From positions 1-9,517 of the forward strand of contig URWG01000064.1 in NCBI GenBank assembly GCA_900551495.1: a DNA stretch of 9,517 nucleotides, in the 5' to 3' direction. Below, piece by piece: positions 1 through 5,464 of this stretch. Made by a program: the position numbers and the translations under genes. The notes beneath the pieces were generated by a model. The model saw only the letters and a list, made by a program, of their open reading frames with translations. It did not search any database and had not been told where the DNA came from. The stretch comes from an uncultured Eubacteriales bacterium. GTDB lineage: Bacteria > Bacillota > Clostridia > Oscillospirales > Oscillospiraceae. Position 1 is the first letter of the stretch, and each line of letters opens with the position of its first letter.

Positions 1-339
1 GCCGCAGCCGATACAGCTTACCTCGCAGGCATCCTTACACCGCGCGTCCTTGTTCGAGCAGAGCACGACAATGGGGTTCGCCTCAAGCCGCAGATGGATC
101 ACGCGCTGCGGGCAGGCGAGATAGCACGCGCCGCAGCCGATACACTTGCTTTCCTCCACCTCAGCCACACCGTAGGAGCTCAGCGAAATCGCACCGAAGC
201 GGCAGGCATCGATACACGCGCCGCAACCGGTACAGCCGTAGGAGCACAGGTCATAGCCCTCGGGACTTTGCTTGGCGCGGCAGCCTCCGTTGCAGTGAAC
301 GCAGGCGACCTTGGAGGGGAATTTTTTCTTAACAATCAT
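1..339 (-). CDS. RnfB-like polyferredoxin (4Fe-4S), partial at 3' end
   Basis: Electron-carrier protein; 113 residues are visible and the C-terminus lies beyond the left edge. I translated it directly. N-terminal cysteines C13, C16 and C20 sit in a VHCNGGC context. They are followed by two classical 4Fe-4S motifs, C36-x2-C39-x2-C42-x3-C46 and C66-x2-C69-x2-C72-x3-C76-P. Further cysteines follow at 94, 101, 105, 109 and 112, the last two opening another CxxC cluster. This order resembles the C-terminal cluster region of RnfB, but the RnfB membrane anchor and N-terminal CxxC domain are absent, so it is probably a soluble relative. The ATG follows an AGGAGG site (near 346-352). The gene starts 18 bp after the xdh stop, so it is almost certainly co-transcribed and a likely electron acceptor for that enzyme, which has no flavin domain. 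Partner assignment is inference; the 4Fe-4S nature is certain. Confidence 0.9.
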   Translation of the reverse strand, partial: MIVKKKFPSKVACVHCNGGCRAKQSPEGYDLCSYGCTGCGACIDACRFGAISLSSYGVAEVEESKCIGCGACYLACPQRVIHLRLEANPIVVLCSNKDARCKDACEVSCIGCG

Positions 340-357
340 AACAACTGCCTCCTTTTG

Positions 358-2931
358 TCATTTCCGCTCATATGGCGTATTTTCCAGCGGCAGACTGTAG
401 CGGCGCTCGCCGTCAAGCTGATAATACGCCTCCGCAATGGCAGGAGCAGTCGGAATCGAGGTGATTTCGCCGATACCGATGGCGCCGCAGGCAACGTTCA
501 GTCCGGGCTTGTCGATTACCAGCGCCTTAATCTCCGGAACCTGATGCGCTCGGAACAGACCGAGCGTGCCGAACTTGGAGGTCGGCTTGCAGTGCGCGTC
601 GAGCCTGTATTCCTCCGTCAGTGCGAAGCCCATCGACATCACAACGCCGCCCTCAATCTGCCCCTCGCAGGACAGCGGGTTGACCGCCTTGCCGACATCG
701 TGCGCGGCGACCATCTTCTCGACCAAGCCGGTGGTCTTGTTGAGCACGCAGAGCTGCGTCGCATAGCCGTAGGCAACATGGGAAACGGGATTCGGCACAT
801 CTGCGCCCAGCGGGTCGGTCTTTGCAAGATATTCACCGTAGAACTCCTGCCCCTTGAGGTCGGCAAGGGTCTTTCCCTGCTTCGCCTCCATCAGCTTTTC
901 ACAGGCACGGCGGCACGCCTCTCCGGTAATCATCGTCTGACGCGAGCCGGAGGTATCGCCCGAGTCGGGCGCGATCCACGTGTTGCTGCGTTCGTAGATA
1001 ATGTCGTCGCGGCAGAGGTCGGTATTGGTCACAATCATCTGCACGAGCACCGTACCCAGTCCCTGACCGATGCACGACGCGCCGGTGTAGATATGGAGCT
1101 TGGCGTCGTCCTCAACAATGAGCTTGCAGCGTCCCCAGTCGGGAATGCCGACGCCGACGCCCGCGTTTTTCATCGCACAGGCAAGACCGACGGGCTTCCC
1201 CGCAGCGACCGCCTCATCGTAATAGGGCTTGACCGCTTCCAGCGTCTCGACAAGGCCGGTGGAATCATCAACGATCTGACCGTTCGGCAGGACGCCCCAC
1301 GGACGAATGGCATTGCGGTAGCGAATCTCCCACGGGCTGATGCCGACCTTCTCCGCCATCATATTCAGCAGGCTCTCCATCGCGAAGCAGGTCTGCGTGA
1401 CGCCGAAGCCGCGGAAGGCGCCGGCAGGCGGGTTGTTGGTATAGTAGGCGGTGCCTTCAATCTCAAAATTCTCGTAGGCATAGGGACCGGCGGCATGGGT
1501 GCAGGCGCGCTCCAGAACGGGACCGCCCAAGGAGGCAAACGCGCCGGTATCGGAGCAAACCTTCGCCTTGACGCCGAGGATTTTTCCGTCATTATCGCAG
1601 GCGAGCGTAAAGTCCATCTCAAAATGATGACGCTTCGGATGGACCAGGATGGACTCGTCACGGCTGAGCTTGACCTTGACGGGGCGACCGGTGCAGTAGG
1701 TGATGAGCGCAGCGTGGTGCTGGACGGACATATCCTCCTTGCCGCCGAAGCCGCCGCCGACGAGGGCATTCTGCACCTTGACCTTTTTCGTGCCGAGGAG
1801 CAGCGAGCACTCGTGGAGCGTCGTATGTGAGGACTGGTCGGAGGTAATAAGCATCACATCGCCGTCGGCATCCTTGTATGCCACGCAGCACTCCGGCTCC
1901 AGGAAGGCGTGCTCCGTCCACGGCGTCTCGAAATGCTCGGTAATGACGTGCGGGGCGTTTTTAATCGCCGTCTCCGCGTCGCCGCGGCTGACGTGCTTAT
2001 ACGCCTGCACATTGGTGGTTTCCTCTTCAAAGACCAGCGCGGTATTCGCCGCCGCCTCGTCGATGTTATGTACGGCGGGAAGAATGTCGTAAGTAATCTT
2101 GACCAGCTTCTTCGCCTTTTCCAGCGTCGCCTGATCCTCCGCCACGACCAGCGCGATCGCGTCGCCGAGGTAGTGCGTCAAGCCGCCGATGGGAATGAGC
2201 GTATACTGGTCGTGCTTGAGGTGACCGACCTTGTTCTCGCCGGGGATGTCCTCGGCGGTCAGGACGGCGACGACGCCCGGCAGCTTCAGCGCGGCGGAGG
2301 CGTCAATGGCAACGATACGCGCGCGGGCGTGCTTGCTGCGGACAGCGCCGCCGTAGCACATCCCGTCCACATAGAAATCATCGGGATACTTGCCGTAGCC
2401 GAGCACCTTCTCCTCGACATCGACGCGGTGGACGCGTGAGCCGAGCTTCCAATCCGTCGCGGAGGGCAGGGGGATTTTCCCGTCGCGGAGAATCTGCCCC
2501 GCCAGACGGATGGCGGCAATAATCTTGACGTAGCCGGTGCAGCGGCAGTAGTTATTGCGGATGGCGTAGCGGATCTGATCGTCGGTGGGGTCGGGAATTT
2601 TGTCAAGCAGGCTCTTTGCGCACAGGACCATGCCCGGAATGCAGAACCCGCACTGGACCGCGCCCGCCTCGCCGAATGCGAAGGTATAGACCGCCTTTTC
2701 AAAATCGCTCAGTCCCTCGACCGTGAGGACGGATTTGCCGTCCAGCCGCTCGGTGTCGGGGATACAGGCACGGCACGGCTCGCCGTCGATCAGCACGGTG
2801 CAGGCACCGCAGGCACCCTCGCTGCACCCGTCCTTCGCGGAGGTAATGTGCATCTCGTCGCGCAGGAAGCGCAGCAGCTTTTGCTTTTTTGTGACGGTGA
2901 CCTCCGTGCCGTTGAGGAAAAATGTTGCCAT
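358..2931 (-). CDS. xdh: Molybdenum hydroxylase, selenium-dependent xanthine dehydrogenase type (2Fe-2S and Moco domains fused)
   Basis: Cytoplasmic enzyme of 857 aa that hydroxylates a purine (xanthine) or similar substrate using water and passes two electrons to Fe-S clusters. Residues 1-75 form a plant-type [2Fe-2S] domain (C36, C41, C44, C56). Residues 80-150 form the second [2Fe-2S] domain (C94, C97, C129, C131). The molybdopterin domains follow: GGGFGGKED (392-400), GAFRGFG (504-510), GQGLGT (622-627) and a C-terminal GIGE motif whose E822 matches the family's catalytic glutamate. There is no FAD domain. The one-chain 2Fe-2S/Moco layout, the length and the N-terminal wording (ITSAKDGCSEGACGAC, FAFGEAGAVQCGFC) recall the selenium-dependent xanthine dehydrogenases known from Enterococcus faecalis; a Mop-type aldehyde oxidoreductase is the alternative. 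The ATG at 2931 follows an AGAGAGG site. The frame runs open another 44 codons upstream, but those codons cover the promoter and leader and look non-coding. Selenium use cannot be read from the sequence. Confidence 0.88.
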   Translation of the reverse strand: MATFFLNGTEVTVTKKQKLLRFLRDEMHITSAKDGCSEGACGACTVLIDGEPCRACIPDTERLDGKSVLTVEGLSDFEKAVYTFAFGEAGAVQCGFCIPGMVLCAKSLLDKIPDPTDDQIRYAIRNNYCRCTGYVKIIAAIRLAGQILRDGKIPLPSATDWKLGSRVHRVDVEEKVLGYGKYPDDFYVDGMCYGGAVRSKHARARIVAIDASAALKLPGVVAVLTAEDIPGENKVGHLKHDQYTLIPIGGLTHYLGDAIALVVAEDQATLEKAKKLVKITYDILPAVHNIDEAAANTALVFEEETTNVQAYKHVSRGDAETAIKNAPHVITEHFETPWTEHAFLEPECCVAYKDADGDVMLITSDQSSHTTLHECSLLLGTKKVKVQNALVGGGFGGKEDMSVQHHAALITYCTGRPVKVKLSRDESILVHPKRHHFEMDFTLACDNDGKILGVKAKVCSDTGAFASLGGPVLERACTHAAGPYAYENFEIEGTAYYTNNPPAGAFRGFGVTQTCFAMESLLNMMAEKVGISPWEIRYRNAIRPWGVLPNGQIVDDSTGLVETLEAVKPYYDEAVAAGKPVGLACAMKNAGVGVGIPDWGRCKLIVEDDAKLHIYTGASCIGQGLGTVLVQMIVTNTDLCRDDIIYERSNTWIAPDSGDTSGSRQTMITGEACRRACEKLMEAKQGKTLADLKGQEFYGEYLAKTDPLGADVPNPVSHVAYGYATQLCVLNKTTGLVEKMVAAHDVGKAVNPLSCEGQIEGGVVMSMGFALTEEYRLDAHCKPTSKFGTLGLFRAHQVPEIKALVIDKPGLNVACGAIGIGEITSIPTAPAIAEAYYQLDGERRYSLPLENTPYERK

Positions 2932-2949
2932 ATCGAGAACCTCTCTTTG

Positions 2950-2972
2950 CGTTTGTGCAGAAAACACAAACG
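2950..2972 (-). promoter_or_regulatory. Hairpin in xdh leader
   Basis: Perfect 8-bp inverted repeat, CGTTTGTG (2950-2957) and CACAAACG (2965-2972), with a 7-nt loop. It lies in the untranslated leader between the predicted xdh start of transcription (about 3004) and the ribosome binding site (about 2940-2946). It could be an operator or an RNA stem affecting translation; the sequence alone does not decide. Confidence 0.35.
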
Positions 2973-3010
2973 AGAATGGAAAAAACAGAACACTTTTGGA
3001 TGATACTTGC

Positions 3011-3039
3011 ATTATACAATAAAAGCGCCGCCCCTGCAA
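3011..3039 (-). promoter_or_regulatory. Sigma-A type promoter of xdh operon
   Basis: Read on the minus strand, a -35 box TTGCAG (3034-3039) and a perfect -10 box TATAAT (3011-3016) are separated by exactly 17 bp. Transcription would begin near 3004 and give a leader of about 70 nt before the ATG at 2931. This supports the 2931 start, because the longer open frame would begin upstream of this promoter. Confidence 0.75.
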
Positions 3040-3066
3040 GGCGAGAGGGTGATCTTTTTTCAAAAA

Positions 3067-3094
3067 TAACGAAAATATACGGGAAAAATCGTTA
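3067..3094. promoter_or_regulatory. Candidate operator TAACGA-N16-TCGTTA
   Basis: Perfect 6-bp inverted arms (3067-3072 and 3089-3094), 22 bp centre to centre, i.e. about two helical turns, as expected for a dimeric DNA-binding protein. It ends 28 bp upstream of the xdh -35 box, where an activator could bind. No regulator gene is in the window. Short inverted arms in an AT-rich stretch can occur by chance. Confidence 0.25.
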
Positions 3095-3133
3095 ATAATA
3101 TCCTGTTAAATTACTCGTGTCGAAAAATGTTCG

Positions 3134-3146
3134 CGTTCGTCGAACG
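3134..3146. promoter_or_regulatory. 13-bp palindrome CGTTCG-T-CGAACG
   Basis: Perfect inverted repeat with a single central base, located between the two divergent promoters, about 95 bp above the xdh -35 box and 125 bp above the metF -35 box. It could be a protein-binding site for either operon. The spacing is too short for an RNA hairpin. Confidence 0.25.
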
Positions 3147-3152
3147 GTTATT

Positions 3153-3236
3153 CCCGCGTGTCAGACGGCTGTCACGGGTCAATCCCCCGCTGCGGCGCGG
3201 CAGCATCCGTCAAGCCGACGGTTTCCACACTTTTTT
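3153..3236 (+). other. Structured GC-rich stretch with three hairpins and a T-run; possible small RNA
   Basis: Within an otherwise AT-rich spacer, three consecutive foldable units occur. The first is an imperfect stem with CCCG (3153-3156) and CGGG (3175-3178) at its base. The second is GCTGC/GCAGC (3189-3193, 3200-3204). The third is CCGTC/GACGG (3207-3211, 3217-3221). Ten bases further on is a run of six T (3231-3236). This could be a short RNA ending at a weak terminator, or simply a structured control region. I found no convincing promoter for it and recognise no known RNA family or riboswitch. It lies upstream of the predicted metF promoter, so it is not a metF leader riboswitch. Confidence 0.2.
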
Positions 3237-3270
3237 GTGCTGCCAAAATTTATTTTAGCGGGATTATGGC

Positions 3271-3299
3271 TTGAAATTTACGCTATTGTGTGATACGAT
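3271..3299 (+). promoter_or_regulatory. Promoter of metF-cooC unit, extended -10
   Basis: TTGAAA (3271-3276) and TACGAT (3294-3299) are 17 bp apart, and TGA directly before the -10 box gives a TGn extended -10. Transcription would start near 3306 and leave a leader of about 60 nt. The leader holds a 6-bp hairpin, GTCCGT/ACGGAC (3316-3321, 3327-3332), upstream of the AGGAGG site. Confidence 0.6.
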
Positions 3300-3315
3300 A
3301 AATTTGTATCGGAAT

Positions 3316-3332
3316 GTCCGTCCCATACGGAC
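3316..3332 (+). promoter_or_regulatory. Small hairpin in metF leader
   Basis: Perfect 6-bp stem GTCCGT/ACGGAC with a 5-nt loop, near the predicted 5' end of the metF transcript and about 17 nt before the ribosome binding site. It could stabilise the mRNA. There is no T-run, so it is not a terminator. Confidence 0.3.
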
Positions 3333-3364
3333 GAACGAAAGAAAGAATAGGAGGCAAAATCACT

Positions 3365-4321
3365 ATGAATGTAGCTGAAATCATGGACCGGCGCAATGCG
3401 TTTTCCTTTGAGGTATTCCCTCCCAAGACCGATGTCGGCATGGAAAAGCTCTGCGGCAAGGACGGCGTGCTGGAAAAGCTCTACACGCTCAACCCCGACT
3501 ACATTTCCTGCACCTACGGCGCGGGCGGCACCAACGTCGGCAAGAACCTTGAGGTTCTGAAGAAGATCAAGGACGACGGCAAATGCACCCCCGTCACCCA
3601 CTTCACCTGCATCGGCAACACCAAGGAAGGCATCCGTGACCAGCTCCAGACCTATCTGGACAACGGCATCGACCATATGCTCGCCCTGCGCGGCGACCTT
3701 CCCTTCGGCTGGAAGGGCACCGGCGGCGATCTGCACTATGCCACCGAGCTTGTCAAGTTCGTCCGCCGGGAATTCGGCGATAAGTTCACCATCGCGGTCG
3801 CCGGCTCCCCCGAGGGTCATATCGCCTGCCGTTCGCTCGAGGCTGACATCGCGTTCCTGAAGCAGAAGCAGGACAACGGCGCGGACTACATCATGACGCA
3901 GCTTTGCTGGGATATGGACCAGTTCCGCTACTGGCTCGACGCCATCCGTGCCGCCGGCATCTGGATGCCCGTCGATGTGGGCATCATGCCGATCCTCGAT
4001 CAGGCTGCTACCATCAACATGGCGCTCTCCCGCAACGGCTGCGTCATGCCCAGAGAGCTTTGTGAGCTGATCTCTAAGAACTGGATCTTCCCGAACCCCT
4101 TCTCCGTCGGTCTCAAGACCGCAAAGGGCGACGAGGCTTGCTTCGACGCCGACGTCGAGGGCAAGAAGGCATCGTTCAAGGAAGCCGGTATCGAATACAC
4201 CATCCGTCAGATCGACGAGTACCGTGCCTGCGGCATCAACGGCATCCATCTGTACGCACTGAACAAGTACGACGATGTTGCCCGCATTGCCAAGGAAGCC
4301 GGTCTGCTCGACCTCATCTGA
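3365..4321 (+). CDS. metF: Methylenetetrahydrofolate reductase (MTHFR)
   Basis: Cytoplasmic flavoprotein of 318 aa that reduces 5,10-methylene-THF to 5-methyl-THF, for methionine synthesis or the methyl branch of the Wood-Ljungdahl pathway. The single TIM-barrel domain fills the protein. Seen here: FEVFPPKT (15-22) with E16 matching the catalytic glutamate of E. coli MetF, SCTYGAGG (48-55), and ALRGDLP (107-113) with D111 at the flavin site. The length is typical of bacterial MetF. The ATG at 3365 is preceded by AGGAGGC (3350-3356). An in-frame ATG 17 codons upstream lies in the leader hairpin with no ribosome binding site and is rejected. cooC follows 90 bp downstream, which favours an acetyl-CoA-pathway role. 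The usual acetogen partner gene metV is not seen. Strong use of C-ending codons suggests high expression (inference). Confidence 0.95.
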   Translation: MNVAEIMDRRNAFSFEVFPPKTDVGMEKLCGKDGVLEKLYTLNPDYISCTYGAGGTNVGKNLEVLKKIKDDGKCTPVTHFTCIGNTKEGIRDQLQTYLDNGIDHMLALRGDLPFGWKGTGGDLHYATELVKFVRREFGDKFTIAVAGSPEGHIACRSLEADIAFLKQKQDNGADYIMTQLCWDMDQFRYWLDAIRAAGIWMPVDVGIMPILDQAATINMALSRNGCVMPRELCELISKNWIFPNPFSVGLKTAKGDEACFDADVEGKKASFKEAGIEYTIRQIDEYRACGINGIHLYALNKYDDVARIAKEAGLLDLI

Positions 4322-4330
4322 TGATCTCCC

Positions 4331-4381
4331 GCCGCTGCACAGCGGCAGGACGGCTTCTTTCGTCCGCCACCGTGCAGCGGC
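4331..4381 (+). promoter_or_regulatory. Foldable spacer between metF and cooC with alternative stems
   Basis: A perfect 10-bp stem, GCCGCTGCAC (4331-4340) with GTGCAGCGGC (4372-4381), encloses an inner stem GGACG/CGTCC (4348-4352, 4361-4365). The left arm can instead close a local hairpin, GCCGCT/AGCGGC (4331-4336, 4341-4346), so two folds compete. There is no T-run after the outer stem. This fits an mRNA stability or processing element setting metF and cooC levels; a weak internal terminator is less likely. Confidence 0.45.
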
Positions 4382-4411
4382 AGAATCCCCCTTCGCAAAG
4401 GAGCAATTTTT

Positions 4412-5179
4412 ATGACGCATACCATCGCAGTCGCCGGTAAGGGCGGCGTTGGCAAGACTACGGTCTGCGGAATGCTGATCGACTACCTCATCAAAAGCGG
4501 CAAGGGACCGCTGCTGGTCGTCGATGCCGACGCAAACTCCAATCTGAACGAGGTGCTGGGCGTTGAGTCCGTCACCTCCCTCGGCGAGATCCGCGAGGAG
4601 ATCGCACAGGCGGAGCTGCGCGGCGACGTGATCCCCAAAAACATGACCAAGGCGGACTACGCCGAAATGCGCTTCAACGACGCGCTTTTGGAGGAGGACG
4701 ACTTTGATATGCTCGTCATGGGACGGACGCAGGGCAAGGGCTGCTACTGCTACGTCAACGGCGTGCTGAAAACGCAGATGGACAAGTACCTCGGCGCGTA
4801 CCGCTACACCGTCATCGACAACGAGGCGGGCATGGAGCATATCGCGCGCGGCACGCTGCCCCATGTGGACACGCTGCTGCTGGTCTCCGACTGCTCCCGC
4901 CGCGGGATTCAGGCGGTCGGGCGCATCGCGCGGATGGTGGACGAGCTGAACCTCAAGCCCACGAAGATGGGACTGATCGTCAACCGTGCGCCGAACGGCG
5001 TTTTGAACGACGGCGTGCGCGAGGAGATCAAAAAGCAGAACCTGACGCTGCTCGGCGTTCTGCCGCAGGACGAAGCGGTCTATGAGGCGGACTGCGACGG
5101 CAAGCCCAGCGCCCATGTCGCGGAGAGTAGCCCCATCAAGGTCGCTCTGCGCGGCGTGATGCAGGATCTGGGGCTGTAA
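4412..5179 (+). CDS. cooC: CooC/AcsF-type nickel-insertion ATPase for CO dehydrogenase/acetyl-CoA synthase
   Basis: Cytoplasmic MinD-family (SIMIBI) ATPase of 255 aa that helps load nickel into CODH or acetyl-CoA synthase. The deviant Walker A AGKGGVGKTT (8-17) carries signature lysine K10. Switch I is DADANSNL (38-45) and the switch II-like segment is DNEAGMEH (136-143). The family-specific GRTQGKGCYCYVN (104-116) contains C111-Y-C113, equivalent to the CxC of CooC that binds metal at the dimer interface. These motifs separate it from MinD, ParA and NifH. The length is usual for the family. The ATG follows AAAGGAG (4397-4403). It is probably co-transcribed with metF, which ties both to the Wood-Ljungdahl pathway, although no CODH/ACS subunit gene lies in this window. 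CooC and AcsF cannot be told apart here. Confidence 0.9.
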   Translation: MTHTIAVAGKGGVGKTTVCGMLIDYLIKSGKGPLLVVDADANSNLNEVLGVESVTSLGEIREEIAQAELRGDVIPKNMTKADYAEMRFNDALLEEDDFDMLVMGRTQGKGCYCYVNGVLKTQMDKYLGAYRYTVIDNEAGMEHIARGTLPHVDTLLLVSDCSRRGIQAVGRIARMVDELNLKPTKMGLIVNRAPNGVLNDGVREEIKKQNLTLLGVLPQDEAVYEADCDGKPSAHVAESSPIKVALRGVMQDLGL

Positions 5180-5191
5180 ATGGCACTGATC

Positions 5192-5226
5192 TTTGCGTAG
5201 GCGGTGTGCCCCTACCTCACCGCAAA
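5192..5226 (+). other. Hairpin just after cooC
   Basis: GCGGTG (5201-5206) pairs with CACCGC (5218-5223) around an 11-nt loop; outer bases TTTGCG (5192-5197) and CGCAAA (5221-5226) offer a competing longer fold. It begins 12 bp after the cooC stop and has no T-run. It may protect the 3' end of the mRNA, with real termination at the stem at 5428-5462. Confidence 0.3.
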
Positions 5227-5277
5227 CGAACGCAGCGCAGAAAGTATCGCCCCATACTGTCAGTAAAGCACCAAGTC

Positions 5278-5402
5278 TGTCATTGCGAGACCCTGAAAGG
5301 GTCGTGGCAATCTCGCAGAATTGTTCGAAATTCTTATAAGCTTCGGCGAATTCGAAACATTTCGCATGAGATTCCCACGTCGCTTCGCTCCTCGGAATGA
5401 CA
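5278..5402. repeat. Palindromic 125-bp intergenic repeat (MITE/REP-like)
   Basis: The ends are 12-bp inverted repeats, TGTCATTGCGAG (5278-5289) and CTCGGAATGACA (5391-5402), with one mismatch. Nested inside are GTGGCAATCTC (5304-5314) and GAGATTCCCAC (5368-5378), again with one mismatch, and near-complementary TTCGAA-containing arms close to the centre. A small GACCC/GGGTC hairpin (5289-5303) lies in the left arm. The whole unit can fold into one long imperfect hairpin. The terminal words match, from memory, a dispersed repeat common in Clostridia and other bacteria. It encodes no protein; short open frames crossing it are incidental. It sits between convergent genes, where such elements are tolerated. 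Confidence 0.75.
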
Positions 5403-5427
5403 TAACTGAGGGTTCATTGACGCGCTG

Positions 5428-5462
5428 AAACCCGCTCTGTGCGTACTGCACAGAGCGGGTTT
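5428..5462. terminator. Rho-independent terminator between convergent genes
   Basis: A 15-bp perfect stem (arms 5428-5442 and 5448-5462; AAACCCGCTCTGTGC on the left) with a 5-nt loop GTACT. On the plus strand the stem ends in GGGTTT and runs into TGCTTATT, so it should end metF-cooC transcription. The stem starts 2 bp beyond the stop codon of the minus-strand lipoprotein gene and also closes with TTT in that direction, so it probably serves both genes. Confidence 0.8.
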
Positions 5463-5464
5463 GC

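Noticed and set aside
94..1830. 578-codon open frame on the plus strand opposite xdh
   Set aside because: It lies almost wholly antisense to the clear ferredoxin and xdh genes, has no recognisable domain and is rich in Arg/Ala/Gly, as expected for a GC-rich shadow frame.
2932..3063. 44-codon N-terminal extension of xdh
   Set aside because: It covers the leader and the TATAAT promoter region, and the family begins at the short MATFF-like N-terminus, which has its own AGAGAGG site.
3153..3236. Moco or cobalamin riboswitch for xdh
   Set aside because: It lies upstream of the xdh promoter, so it is not in its transcript, and no known consensus is evident on either strand.
3314..3364. Upstream ATG for metF adding 17 residues
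   Set aside because: It falls in the leader hairpin with no Shine-Dalgarno; the ATG at 3365 has AGGAGG and matches normal MetF N-termini.
3306..3364. SAM, THF or cobalamin riboswitch before metF
   Set aside because: The predicted leader is only about 60 nt and shows none of the conserved cores of those riboswitches.
3278..5116. 612-codon open frame on the minus strand across metF and cooC
   Set aside because: It is antisense to two strongly supported genes and their spacer, with no domain or ribosome binding site supporting it.
5206..5400. 64-codon open frame after cooC
   Set aside because: It crosses the palindromic repeat, has no ribosome binding site and shows no protein-like character.
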